Both the position numbers and the translations under genes were made by a program. Below the pieces are notes generated by a model. That model had not been told where the DNA came from, made no database searches, and saw only the letters and a program-made list of their open reading frames with translations. This document shows positions 30,101 to 41,600 of a stretch of DNA of 64,000 bases, in pieces; within the stretch, counting starts at the first letter, position 1, and every line of letters starts with the position of its first letter. The DNA comes from Saprospiraceae bacterium (GTDB lineage: Bacteria; Bacteroidota; Bacteroidia; Chitinophagales; Saprospiraceae). Location of the stretch: positions 263,675 to 327,674 of the forward strand of contig JAHDHQ010000002.1 of NCBI GenBank assembly GCA_020631235.1, written 5' to 3'.

Positions 30101-32264
30101 CTTCATAAGTATGTACACCTACCTGGTCTACACTTACAAAGCTTTTATCATGTGTAATGAATGGAAGATCATCGCAAGCATCATCTTCTTCTTCTGGAAC
30201 ACCATCATTATTTAGGTCCAATGCTGAGGCATTGTAAAGACCTTGCCCTGGTGCAGCTGGTGTTCCTGCATCTCCAAGACCACATGCTGTATAAGTATTA
30301 TCTCCACCAGAACTTGCATATAAATCAATAGTAACATTTGTAGTGATTGTATATGTATGCACACCAGCAGCAACTATTGATTCGTTTGTTGCAAGTGTCC
30401 AAGGACCAGTGCCTGTTAAAGCACCTGAAAGTCCATTAGTGGAAGAGAAATTGGTACTATTAATCGTAATATCATCATCAAATGTAGGTGTATCAACTAA
30501 ACCATAAGTTCCCGTGATTCCACCTAAATTTGTTACTTGAATAGTATAAACAACATCATAGTTGTTGCCTAAGCCAGTTTGCGTGACAGATACAATATCT
30601 TTTTCATGTGTTATCAAAGCACAAGGAGAAACTGGTCCTAGTTCGATATGACTAAAACACTCATTAACTGTGTTTCTAACTATAATATTATAATCCGTTA
30701 CACCATCCGGCACAAATGGCGGTGTGGTGCTATCACCAATGGTAATAGGTGTACCATAATCACCAGTACCAATCACTGTACCTCCTAGACCAGTTGCTAA
30801 ATCAGCACCAAGGACAACTTCAAATGTTGCTCCATCGCCTTGATTTATTCCATTAGCATCTATGGTGATCGTAAAGTAATCATCACTAGGGTCAGTAAAC
30901 GTTCCATTATCAAAACAGTCACTGACTGATGCATCTACGTACAATTCGCAATCATCAGAACAAGCATCAAATGGACCTACCACTAATTCAGCAGTACATT
31001 CTGGATCATCTACATCTACATATGTTAAGGTATATGTGCTTACTCCATCAGCCATGATAGGCTCAGGCATAGTGCCACCTACTTCTAAATCTAAATTATA
31101 TGTCATGGTTCCTAATAGCACTGTACCGTAATAAACAGAGAACATATCAGATTCTCCAGCACCTATGTTATCTGCACTTACTTCGATAAGCACATAATCG
31201 TCTGAAAGATCTAAAGGAGTATCATTGTCATTACAGTCATATGGGATGGCCTCTGGTATTAAATTACAATTTGAACATGGTTGTACAGGTGCACTCACAT
31301 AAGTATGACTACACGAACTTGGAGTATCTCTATCTTGAATTAATAAACTATAACTCGTAGTGCCATCTGCAATGAAGTAAGTATCTGGAGTATCTCCAAG
31401 TACTAGATTATCACCATAGCTGGCTGAGCCTATTAAGTTTCCTTCAAAATATACTTCGTACACTCCATCAGGACTTGCCTCATTATTGGCACTAATAGTT
31501 ATTGTAAAATAATCATCATCTGGATCAGTGGTTGTACCTACATTGTTGCACTCTCCCTCAAAACCATCGGCTACTAAAGCACAGCAAACGACTGTTTCTA
31601 CAAATACAGGACAACAGACATAACCTTCACAACCATTCATATCTATAGCTACGTAATAAAAAGACTCTAGTCCATCGGATAAACCGGGTGTATCAATATC
31701 CACGGTCAGCGTATCACCACGACCTACTTCAACATCATCACCATTATACCAAATAACATCGGTAAGACCGGCCTCGGCAACCAATTTAAAATCTTCAGTA
31801 CCATCATCACACATAATGATAGGGTCAAAAGGAGGACAAATGATCCCACAAGATCCTGGGTCCGTTATCGTTCCTGATGCTTGGCAAGCTGTGTCATTTC
31901 CATCTGTGATTTCAATGCCCACATCTCCACTGCCAGCTGAGCCTAACTGTAAAGTAAACATAGTGCTTACACCATATACTCCACTGCTGGGAGTAACCGT
32001 GCCACTAGCTACAGTTACATTATAGAAGCCGCCCAGATCAGTACCTGTCGGGTTTAAAGAAAATACGATAAAATCATCTGTTTCATTTGTTGGAGTATCA
32101 TTCCAATCACAAGTGATTTCACCCATATTTAAGTCAACTTGGCATTGTGCATCGAGTTGAAGGGTTCCATATATGCAAAAAACCAATAGAAGCATCATTT
32201 GTGCTACTTTGGAAGTCACATCATAGGATGTTTTAAAGAGTTGATTAAATGTACTAGTTCTCAT
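24108..32264 (-). CDS. Large T9SS-secreted adhesin, 2718 aa, DUF11/SdrD-B (paralogue of the 4100-aa gene)
   Basis: The ATG at 32264 is followed by a signal peptide (hydrophobic core MMLLLVFCIYGTLQL, cleavage near DAQC). Residues about 42-142 are one copy of the 103-aa GSAGSGD module. Residues 142-540 are Cys-containing Ig-like units ('DDYFTITISANN'). Three diverged DUF11-like domains follow ('GLVDTPTFDDDI', about 545-1040), then six clear DUF11 units (about 1043-2045), four SdrD-B-like units (from about 2047) and a stretch LPASWLGFTGENKG...LEWAVANEINVDYYELERS typical of T9SS proteins. It ends with a type A sorting domain (TRLYPNPTTGTF ... KKLIKLDNN, from about 2633). From the Cys-rich part to the end it is closely similar to the adjacent 4100-aa protein, so this is a tandem duplicate. 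Its likely role is a surface adhesin exported by Sec and T9SS; no ligand can be inferred. Confidence 0.9.
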   Translation of the reverse strand: MRTSTFNQLFKTSYDVTSKVAQMMLLLVFCIYGTLQLDAQCQVDLNMGEITCDWNDTPTNETDDFIVFSLNPTGTDLGGFYNVTVASGTVTPSSGVYGVSTMFTLQLGSAGSGDVGIEITDGNDTACQASGTITDPGSCGIICPPFDPIIMCDDGTEDFKLVAEAGLTDVIWYNGDDVEVGRGDTLTVDIDTPGLSDGLESFYYVAIDMNGCEGYVCCPVFVETVVCCALVADGFEGECNNVGTTTDPDDDYFTITISANNEASPDGVYEVYFEGNLIGSASYGDNLVLGDTPDTYFIADGTTSYSLLIQDRDTPSSCSHTYVSAPVQPCSNCNLIPEAIPYDCNDNDTPLDLSDDYVLIEVSADNIGAGESDMFSVYYGTVLLGTMTYNLDLEVGGTMPEPIMADGVSTYTLTYVDVDDPECTAELVVGPFDACSDDCELYVDASVSDCFDNGTFTDPSDDYFTITIDANGINQGDGATFEVVLGADLATGLGGTVIGTGDYGTPITIGDSTTPPFVPDGVTDYNIIVRNTVNECFSHIELGPVSPCALITHEKDIVSVTQTGLGNNYDVVYTIQVTNLGGITGTYGLVDTPTFDDDITINSTNFSSTNGLSGALTGTGPWTLATNESIVAAGVHTYTITTNVTIDLYASSGGDNTYTACGLGDAGTPAAPGQGLYNASALDLNNDGVPEEEDDACDDLPFITHDKSFVSVDQVGVHTYEVQYVVEVYNSGGAPGQYDLVDMPNFDNDITILNASFTSSGLGAGVPAGLTNAGPWPLADDASINHGDTHVYNLVVLVEIALEDEGAGSDLGDNDYMACGESGPASCITDGTISMAGQYMGTDLMIVAVDMANACPGEGLFNMTLLDTNNDGNPEEEDTVCEDLPYIILDKEVNEITMVPMDPYRYNISYNISVCNIGGAVGQYDLTDTPMFDDDIVIENVSFTSDAPGAPGTTLSGTGPYTLSDDEALAANACHTYVISYDIYLDLEEASPVGDDNLLACGENSPGGGAVPFQGLFNQATIDTNNDGVNDDEADDCEDIPRVFDLALIKTTAETGPFSFGDIVTFTIEVQNQGNVPATDVKILDYLPSGFANVAGNAPTWNYDAASHLSNTEIPGTIMPTDSYILTIDLEVVPTTDYSNGWTNYAEIWTHADENGDPIDDIDSTPDADNTNDAGGEPWEVTDNELMGDGTGPVGTGPADQDEDDHDPEKIEIFDLALKKELVTINDPYRYGDLLEFKITVCNQGNIGAQDVVVSDYIPAGYGFDAANNPGWTGAAPEASTTIASIAEEACEEVSIFLTIEQTTGGEKDWVNYSEIQSANNEFGEVRNDWDIDSDPDTDNADENGVEPNEENDDNLDSHDKGGEEDDHDPAGIELLDLALRKVTANQTGPYEYGDVVSYTIEVYNQGSIQTSDIEISDYIPCGLVYEASNDALGWSYDATTGNATMTIAGPLAPGENTSVSIDLSLAQCLDMDDDSFTNYAEVSDYTSDDPDYPDPEDIDSMTDTDEDNDNGGTPDDANEDDVITGDKYMDEDEDDHDPERVEVFDLAMKKELVTINDPYRYGDKLTFTMTVCNQGNVDAQNIVVEDYVPAGYSFDFADNPTWGGTISDPTYTIPGVLAQDDCTTFDIILEIVQTNGGEKDWINYSEIISSTDTDNNPRVDADSEEGTDGIPENDVEPGDDEDNDLESIDKGGEEDDHDPTGIELFDLALRKEMTSTGPFNYGDVVEFEISIFNQGSIQASNIEISEYLPCGLTYESSNDALGWTENAGQISMTYEGPLVPGTSDVVSFSARIIECYEDVETAWTNYAEISNSDSDDPDYPDPEDTDSMTDNDPDNDEGGTPNDPDEDDNIDGDKYNDEDEDDHDPAYVPVYDLAIQKTVDSIGPYVPGDIVNFDITVYNQGNVDAYDVDVTDYLNSGYIFDAAINTGWSEAGGLLTYTIDGPFAPGDTRELVLNLEVQILPTAQHGDWYNESEISSGTNEDGIAQDDADSTPDTDPDNDNDLVDGPDEDDIFNGDENDNVIDEHVDDPYNQGDDDEDDNDAVEILVTSEIGDYVWKDLNGDGIQDKDEPGVENVVVNLFDCDGNFIKSETTDASGYYLFDLLLPGEYQIQFDISGLPEGCAITLQNQGDDDEADSDANLAGFTPCIELGPGEKNHTVDAGVLPLASIGDMVFHDLDADGLMEAGEAGIENVRVELYDAEGNLVGTAFTDANGKYLFDNLYPGDYYVKFYSPDGFELTLDNKGGDDANDSDVDGSNGVGTTQITTLSAGEYDPTWDAGFYMCVPLGELVWFDTDKDNVWDEIENGINGLKVEIFRQIDGDFVLYDFVYSGHKPGTPSDDGYWKVCVPPGNYYIHYAAPPYGLVTVRPDQGGDDTRDSDVTDNNGMNTTDIFSLTSGESKCDFGAGFYAMAVIGDRVWFDENSNGVQDLGEPGAEGVQIAIRAADGTMLEETVTGVDGKYEVDELKAKEYYLEVTPPAGFGFTTPNQGKEIEDSDIDHMNGINTTSLFSLESGDEMQYVDAGLVQGVLPASWLGFTGENKGTFNHLEWAVANEINVDYYELERSYDGVSFETITKIGAVGQAEHLYDYADHDLSVAGIYYYRVRSIDNNGSVNMTDIITINVETSDEGLANNTRLYPNPTTGTFTIEIELTKEAIQLKADMFDATGKKVLNGLMLDQNASAGLHKYVVDGSKLPAGIYEIQLNIDTERISKKLIKLDNN

Positions 32265-32542
32265 TGTACGTAGTTATGTTCAAAAAATAAATTAAGCCAA
32301 TCCGAAAAATCGAATGGGTATATGATTACTTGCAAGCAAGTATTTATTGCATTGAAAAACACTTAGGATTAGGCGACTACTGTTTGGGATGAATACATTA
32401 GGATACGAGTATCCTAATCATTATTCCGTTTACTAGCGGAATAAGCTTGTAAAGCTCTCGTTATGCAAAATGAAAAAATTCGTAAATCGACAAAAAAAGA
32501 GACCTTTTACTTGTCTATTCCTTGTGTAAGAGGAATTAGATG

Positions 32543-32589
32543 CAAGATATAAAAAAGAATTAACATATTACGATTTTTTATAATATGTT
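32543..32589 (-). promoter_or_regulatory. Promoter and operator of the 2718-aa gene
   Basis: On plus, AACATATTA (32562-32570), ten bases and TAATATGTT (32581-32589) form a perfect 9-N10-9 inverted repeat. A -7-like element TATATCTTG lies at 32543-32551 on the minus strand, which is one base longer than the consensus and less certain than at the sibling genes. The start codon is 298 bp from the repeat, the longest leader in the set. Confidence 0.55.
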
Positions 32590-32613
32590 TCTAGTAAAAA
32601 TCAACATTGAACA

Positions 32614-32650
32614 AAAAGCCCCGATAAACATAATGCTTATCGAGGCTTTT
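32614..32650 (-). terminator. Rho-independent terminator of the 4100-aa gene
   Basis: The minus strand has AAAAGCC-T-CGATAA ... TTATCG-G-GGCTTTT, a 7-bp base stem and a further 6-bp stem across one mismatch, followed by TGTTC. It starts 49 bases after the stop at 32699. Its sequence is homologous to the hairpin at 24027-24066. Confidence 0.75.
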
Positions 32651-32698
32651 GTCGTTACAGTATCTTTGCAACTAGTCTTGCATAACTAGTTTATTCTA

Positions 32699-35600
32699 TT
32701 AGTTGTTGTCCAACTTAATTAGCTTTTTGCTAAATCTTTCTGTGTCTAAACTTAAAAGTACTTCATACATACCTGCTGGTAATTTATCACCATCGATCAC
32801 ATACTTGTGAATACCTGGTGCTACATTTTCGTCTAGCATGATACCACTTAATACTTTCTTTCCAGTAGCATCTAACATATCGGCTTTTAGTTGGATGACC
32901 TCTTTTGTTAATTCTATTTCGATAGTAAATGTGCCAGTTGTAGGATTCGGATATAGTCTTGTACTGTTAGCTAATCCAGCTTCTACTGCCTCTACTTCGA
33001 TGGTAATGATATCTGTCATTTGTTCACTTCCATTGTTATCTACAGATCTTACTCGGTAGTAGTAAATACCTTCTACACTTAAATCATGATCTGCATAATC
33101 GTATAAGTATTCCGCCTGACCTACAGCTCCTTTCTTAGTGATTACTTCGAAATTAATGCCATCAAAACTTCTTTCTAACTCATAGTAATTTACGTTGATT
33201 TCATTAGCCACTGCCCACTCTAAGTGATTAAATGTGCCTTTGTTCTCTCCCGTAAATCCTAACCAGCTAGCTGGCAATACTCCTTGGATTAATCCAGCAT
33301 CTACATGTGGAATTTCATCACCTGACTCTAAGCTATATACTGAAGTAGTATTCAATCCATTAGAGTGATCGATATCACTATCTTCGACCTCCTTACCTTG
33401 ATTAGGTGTCGTAAATCCAAAGCCTGCTGGCGGTACTACTTGCATGTAGTATTCCTTAGCTTTTAATTCGTCTACCTCATAATATCCATCTACTCCGGTA
33501 ACTGTTTGCTCTAACATAGTACCATCTAAAGCTCTAATTTCTACTTGTATTCCCTCTGCACCTGGCTCACCTAGGTCTTGAACACCGTTAGCGTTTTCAT
33601 CGTACCAAACTCTATCTCCGATAACAGCCATCGCATAGAAACCTGCACTTAGGTCACATTTCTCACCACCACTTGTTAAGCTAAAGATATCTGTAGTATT
33701 TAACCCATTATTATCCGTCACATCACTATCTCTAGTATCATCACCACCTTGGTCTGGTCTCACTGTCACTAAACCGTAAGGAGGCGCATCATATCTTACA
33801 TAGTAATTACCTGGAGGCACACATACTTTCCAGTATCCATCATCTGAAGGAGTACCTGGCTTATGACCTGTGTATACGAAATCGTACAATACAAACTCAC
33901 CGGCGATTTCCTTATAAATCTCAACCTTCATACCATTGATACCATTCTCAATATCATCCCATACATTGTCTTTGTCAGTATCGAACCAAACTAGTTCTCC
34001 TAACTTAGCACACATGAAGAAACCTGCATCAATGGTTGGATCATGTTCGCCAGCATCTAACCAAATTAGCTGCGTCGTACCTGCTCCATTACTACCATCT
34101 ACATCACTATCATTTGCATCATTTCCACCTTCATTACTAGGCGTTAATTCGAAGCCAGTTGGATCGTAGAATTGTACAAAATATTCTCCTGGATATAAGT
34201 TGTCAAATAAGTACTTACCGTCTGCATCTGTGAAATCCGTACCGACAAGGTTACCTTGTTCGTCATATATTTCCACTCGTACATTTTCTATTCCTGGTTC
34301 TCCAGCATCCATGATACCATCAGCATTTAAATCATGCCATACCATGTCTCCTAGACTAGCTAGAGGTAATACCCCTGCATCGATTGTATGGTTCTTCTCC
34401 CCAGGACCTAACTCAATGCATGGAGTCCATCCACCTAAGTTTGCATCACTATCTTCTGCATCATCGTCTCCTTGATTTTGTAGAGTAAACGCACAACCTT
34501 CTGGTAATCCGCTGATGTCAAACTGTACTTGGTAGTTACCTGGTAATAATAAGTCAAATAAGTAGTATCCTGTCGCATCTGTTGTTGTAGTCTCTAAGAA
34601 ATTACCATCACAGTCAAACAAATTAACCACCACATTTTCTATACCTGGCTCATCTTTATCTTGTATGCCATCTCCATTTAAATCTTTCCAAACGTAATCT
34701 CCTAATTCGCTTGTTACAAGTATTTCTACTGCATCATTATCATCTTCATCATCATCTCCTTCATTAAATGGATCATGCTTATGCTCATCGATTACATTAT
34801 CGTTTTCATCACCATTAAAGATGTCATCATCATCTGGTCCATCGACTAGATCATTATCATTATCTGGATCAGTATCAGGCATACTATCTGCATCTTCTTG
34901 CTCTTCACCATCTTCATTTGCTCCACTACTAATCTCTGTTTCATTATACCAATCTCCATGCTGAGCTGTAGGTAAAATCTGTACTTCAAGATTAATGACT
35001 AGATCTCTAGTATCACCTGGCTCGAATGGTCCATCTATTGTATAAGTCAACAATCCTCCTGCTGCAGTCCATCCTGCATTAATTCCTGCATCGAAAATGT
35101 ATCCATCATTTAGATAATCAGTGATATCAACATCGTAAGCAGTTACGTTACCTTGGTTGTATACCTTGATATCAAAGTCTACGATATCACCCGGAACATA
35201 TGGTCCTACAGAGTCTACTGTCTTTTGGATAGCTAAATCATACACTGGAACAAAGGCCGGATCATGATCATCCTCATCTTCTCCTGCATATTTGTCACCG
35301 TCTACATTATCATCTTCATCAGGATCATTCGGTGTACCACCTTCATCATTATCAGGATCGTTATCTGTCATACTATCCGTATCTTCTGGATCCGGATAAT
35401 CTGGATCATCACTATCGCTATCACTTATTTCTGCGTAATTAGTCCATGCCGTTTCAGGATCATCATAACATTCTTTAAGTCTAGCGCTAAATGTAACTAC
35501 ATCACTTTCACCAGCTGCTAAAGGTCCATCATAAGTCATGCTTATTAAGCCTCCTGCGTTTGTCCAACCTAAAGCGTCATTACTTGACTCATAGATTAGT

Positions 35601-38600
35601 CCGCATGGTAAATAATCACTTACTTCAATATTGCTTGCTTGAATGCTTCCTTGATTGTATAAGGTGATAGCAAATTCTACTACATCACCATACATAAATG
35701 GTCCTGCACTAACGAGTTCTTTCTTCAATGCTAAGTCAAACAATTCGATACCTGCAGGATCGTGATCATCTTCTTCTCCACCTTTGTCTGTACTCTCTAC
35801 ATCATTGTCTTCATCATCACCTGGCTCGACATCATTTTCAGTAGAACTATCGGTACCTTCTTCACTATCTGCATCTACTCTCACAACATCATTATCATCA
35901 GTACTGCTTATAATTTCAGCATAGTTTATCCAGTCTTTCTCGCCTCCAGTTGTTTGTTGGATTTCAAGAACAACATCGAAACTTGTACACTCATCCTGAA
36001 CTAATACTCCTGGTACCGCAAAGGTAGGGTCACTTACTGTTCCACCCCATGCAGGATTATCAGCAAAGTCAAAGCTGTAACCTGCAGGTACGTAGTCTTC
36101 TACTACGATATTGGCTGCATCCACATTTCCTTGATTACAAACGGTAATAGTAAAGGTCAATTTATCTCCATATCTGTATGGATCATTGATCGTAACCAAT
36201 TCTTTTCTTAAGGCTAAATCAAAAATCTCTACACGTTCTGGATCATGATCGTCTTCGTCTTCATCCATGTATTTGTCGCCATCTACATTATCATCTTCGT
36301 TAGGATCATCTGGTGTACCTCCATTGTCATTATCTTCATCACTATCCGTCATACTATCCACATCTTCTGGATCTGGATAGTCAGGATCATCACTTGTATA
36401 ATCGCTGATTTCCGCATAGTTTGTGAAGCTATCTTCATCCATATCTAGACACTGTGTCAATGCTAAATCAATGCTCACACTTGTGTTCGCTCCTGGCACC
36501 AATGGTCCTGCAACTGTCATACTTGCATATCCTGTTGCTGAATCAAAGCTCCATCCCAGAGCGTCATTACTTGACTCATACGTAAATCCACATGGTATAT
36601 AATCTGTAACTACTATATCACTTGCTTGGATACTTCCTTGATTATATAACTCGATCGTAAAGCTTACTACATCGCCGTACTCATACGGTCCTGTTTGGTT
36701 TGCTGTTAACTTTCTTAATGCTAAATCAAGCAACTCTATTCCCGCAGGATCGTGATCATCTTCCTCACCACCTTTATCATGACTGTCTAAGTCATTATCT
36801 AATGGATCATTTGGTTCAACGTCGTTTTCATCAGCGTTGTCCGTATCTGGTGTACTATCAATATCCCATAGCGTTCGATCATCACCCATGCTGTTAAATG
36901 CACTTTGGATTTCACTGTAGTTTATCCAATCTTTCTCGCCTCCTGCAGTTTGTTCAATGGTTAAGAATATACTTACCTCTTCACATGCTTCCACAGCAAT
37001 TGCTGGAATAGTTGTCATAGTTTCTGGCCACGCTCCTGTCCATCCAGGGTTATTAGCGGCATCGTATCCGAAACCTGCTGGCAAGTAATCACTAATGACT
37101 ACATCTTGCGCACCGATATTTCCTTGATTACAAACAGTAATCTTGAATTCTAATAAATCACCATATCTATATGGGTTATTTACTGTAACTAGCTCTTTTT
37201 TCAAGGCTAAGTCAAAGATTTCAATTTTCTCTGGATCATGATCATCTTCATCTCCATCAGCTGGTCCAGTACCAATAGGTCCAGTACCATCTCCATCCCA
37301 TTCATTATCCGTGTCTCCCATAGGTTCTCCTCCTGGATCATTCGTATTATCTGCATCTGGTGTGGAGTCTATGTCATCAATAGGATCGCCGTTTTCATCA
37401 GCATGTGTCCAAATCTCTGCATAGTTAGTCCAGCCATTAGCATAATCCATAGTAGGCACTACTTCTAAGTCGATACTTAAGAAATAGCTATCTGTTGGCA
37501 TTATTGTCCCTGGTATTTCTGTGTTACTAATATGACTTGCAGCGTCATAGTTCCATGTTGGAGCATTACCTGCTACATTAGCAAAACCACTCGGCAAATA
37601 ATCTACTACTTTAACATTAGTAGCAGGTACATTTCCTTGGTTTCTTACTTCTATTGTAAACGTTACAACATCTCCAAAATTAAATGGTCCAGTCGCTGTA
37701 GTTGTCTTAATTAAAGCTAGATCGAATACTCTTGGAATATCTTTACAATCATCAGCCACATCATCAGGCTCTCCATCGTTATTTGTATCTATAGTTGCCT
37801 GATTAAATAGACCTTGGAAAGGAACTGCCTCACCTCCTGGAGAATTCTCTCCACACTCTAAGTAGTTATCGTCTCCAACATCTGAATCCGCTTCTAAATC
37901 TAAATAGATGTCAAAGCTTACTTCATAAGTATGACACTCATTTGCAGCTAATGATTCGTCGTCAGTTAAGTTGTACGGACCACTTCCAGTCAATCCACTT
38001 CCTGGGGCTCCAGGAGCATCGCTTGTAAAGCTTGCACTCTCAATTACTATATCATCATCAAACATTGGAGTGTCTATTAAGTCATAACTTCCAACTGCTC
38101 CACCAATGTTACATACTTCAATTGTATAAGTTACATTATATCTGTAAGGATCCATCGGTACCATAGTCACATCATTGGCTACTTTGTCCAATACGATGTA
38201 TGGTAAATCATCACATACAGTATCTTCTTCTTCAGGATTTCCATCATTATTTGTGTCTAGTAAAGTCATATTAAATAGACCTTCACCAGGACAGGCATTT
38301 GCCATATCTACGGCAATCGTTCTTATGTCTTTAGAAGAACCTTGACCACCCATAGTAATAACACCATCAGTTACACAACTTGCTGGACCATTTTCGCCAC
38401 AAGCCGTATAATCATTATCACCTAAGTCACTGCCCGCTCCTTCATCTTCTAAATCAATCTCAACTCGAACGGTTAAGGTATAAACATGAGTATCTCCATC
38501 ATTAATGGTTGCATTATCTGCTAATACCCAAGGTCCTTGATTCGCTAAACCTGTAGGTATACCAGCTCCTAAACCTGTGCTTGTAAAGCTAGCACTCAAT

Positions 38601-41600
38601 ATCGTGATGTCATCATCAAAATCTGGCATATCAACCAAGTCATAATCACCTGGTGCTCCTCCTGTGTTAAATACTTCCACAAAATATACTACATCATATG
38701 TGTGAACCCCTACTTGTGTAACATCACCTATACTCTTATCATGAGTTATAAAAGGTAAATCATCACAAGCATCATCTTCTTCTTCTGGATCACCATCATC
38801 ATTTAAATCTAAAGCTGATGCATTATACAAACCTTGACCAGCTGATGGAGGTGTACCTGGGTCACCAAGACCACAACCTACATAAGTATCGTCTCCTCCA
38901 CCGGATCCTTCATACAGGTCTAGATCTACATTTACAGTAAGTGTATACACATGTTGTCCACCAGCTGCGATTGACTCATTACTTGCTAAAGTCCATGGCC
39001 CTGTACCTGTTAAAGCACCTGATAAGCCATGTAATGAGCTATAACTTGCGCTATTAATAATGATATCATCATCAAAATCTGGAGTATCTATTAATCCATA
39101 TGTGCCTGCACTTCCTCCTTCGTTCTTCACCGTAATTGTATAGACTACGTTGTAATTATTACCAACATTTGTAGCCGCTACACTGGTTATATCTTTTTCG
39201 TGTGTTATCAGTGCACATGGTGCCACTGGTCCCACTTCTATGTGACTAAAACAGTCATTTACTGTGTTTCTTACAATAATATGATAATCTGTTACACCAT
39301 CTGGTCTAAAAGGTGGTGTGGTATTATCGCCGACAGTAATCGGTGTTCCGTAAGTACCGGTTGCAATTACAGTCCCGCCTAATCCTGTAGCTAAATCTGC
39401 ACCTATAACCACTTCAAAGCTTGCATTAGATCCTCCATTAACTACATCCGCTTCAAGAGCAACCGTAAAGTAATCATCACTTGCATCTGTCAGTGTTCCA
39501 TTATCAAAACACTCACTAACTGTAGCTTCTACGGTGACTTCACAATCATCAGAACAAGGATCAAAAGGTCCCACCTCTAATTCAGTCATACAAGCTGGAT
39601 CATCGACATCTCTATAGACTAATGTGAATGTAGATACTCCATCAGCCACAAATGGTCTAGGCAAATTATTACCTATTTCAATATCCAAATTATAGGTCAT
39701 CATGCCTAAAACAACACCGTCATAATACACTGCATACATATCAGATGCACCAGCTCCTGCATTATCCGCACTCACCTCAATCAATACATAATCATCTGTC
39801 GGGTCTAATGGTGTACCGTTATCATTACAAGCGTATGGGATGGCCTCTGGTATAATATTGCAATCAGAACAAGGTTCTACTGGTGCACTTATATATGTAT
39901 AGCTACAAGTACTTGGGTTATCCTTGTCTTGAATAACTAAACTATAACTTGTACTACCATCTGCAATGAAATAAGTATTCGGGAAACTACCTAATGTAAT
40001 ATTGTCTCCATAATCAGATGTTCCTATTAAGTTTCCATTATAATAAACTTCATACATCCCATCAGGATTTGCATCATTATTAGCGCTTATTGTTATGGTA
40101 AAGTAATCATCTTGAGGATCTGTCGTACTACCATTATTGTTACAATCTCCTTCAAAGCCATCAGCTATGAGTGCGCAACAAACTTCAGTTTCGACAAATA
40201 TAGGGCAACAAACCAAACCTTCACATCCATTAGCATCTCTAGCTACATAGTAAAACGATTCCAAACCATCAGCTAAACCGGGTGAGTCCGGATCAACAAC
40301 ATAAATATTGCCTCGCCCTACTTCTACATCATCACCGTTGTACCAAATAACATCCGTAAGTCCTGGATCTGCTTCAAGTGTCACTTGTTCAGTTCCATCA
40401 TCACATATTACATATGGATCAAATGGAGGACAAACTGTACTACATGGGCCTGGATCTGTGATTGTTCCGCTTGAAATACATGCAGGATCATTTCCATCGG
40501 TTATCTGAACTGTAACATCTCCAGCACCTGCACTACCTAATTGTAGCATAAATGAAGTGCTTCCTCCATAAATTCCACTGCTCGGAGATACTGTACCTCC
40601 ACTGACTGTTACATGATAAAAACCTCCTAAACCAGCTCCTGTCGGATTTAATTCAAAAGTGATAAAATCATCTGTTTCATTTGTAGGTGTTCCATTGGAA
40701 TTACAGCTGATTTCACCCAAATTAATATTTACCATACATTCTTCTGATGAACAAATTCCAGGATCACTTACAGTTCCCGATAAAGTACACTGTGTGCCTC
40801 CATCTACGTCTTCAACAGTAACTACAATATTTCCTGCTCCTGCACTACCTGGCTGAAGAGAAAAAGAAGTATTTGAACCATAAGTTCCTGTTGTAGGACT
40901 GACTGTACCACTGCTTACACTTACTGTATAGTTGGCACCAACCAAGGTCCCACTTACATTCAAGTTAAACGTGATAATATCATCAGTTATATCATTTTCT
41001 GTAGCATTATCATTACATGCTACTCCATTTATGCCTAAACCTGTGATTGTACATTCCCCAGAACTGCAAGATCCAGGATCATTAATAATCACATCTAAAG
41101 TACATGAAGCACTTCCACTATCTTGTATAGTAACTGTTACACTACCTGCTCCAGCACTACCATTCTGCAAAGTAAAACTAGTTGCACTGCCATAAGTGGC
41201 CGTTGTAGGGCTAATCGTTCCACTACTTACAGACACTGTATAACTAGTACCTAATTGCATACCGTTAGGGTCCAAATCAAAGGTGATATAATCATCACTC
41301 GGATCACCATCAGTTCCGTTACTATTACATACTATATTATTTAAACCATCACTCGTTAATACACATGGATCATTCATACTACATGGTCCCGGATCAAGAA
41401 TATCTGCCCCTTCAGTACATCCTGCGGTAGCATTGTCTTCTATAGTCACAGAAAAATTACCTGCTCCTGCACTACCCGCTTGCATAGTGAAAGTAGTAGC
41501 CGCACCATAGGTCCCACTCGCAGGAGTCACAGTACCTGAACTAACTGTCACATTATATCCTGTGCCCAAGGCTGTTCCGCTTGGATTCAAAGTAAAGGTA

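Larger units (their letters stand above)
32265..32698. other. Intergenic region with long structured leader of the 2718-aa gene
   Basis: The 434-bp gap contains the terminator of the 4100-aa gene (32614-32650), the operator (32562-32589) and then a leader of about 250-290 bases. The leader has three inverted repeats: 32437-32444 with 32421-32428 (TTATTCCG / CGGAATAA), 32398-32417 (TTAGGATAC-GA-GTATCCTAA) and 32327-32342 (TACTTGC-AA-GCAAGTA). A box TACTGTTTGGGATG (32378-32391) resembles one in sibling leaders. The last 35 bases before the ATG (TTGAACATAACTA-GTACA) nearly match the leader of the 4100-aa gene. Confidence 0.65.
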
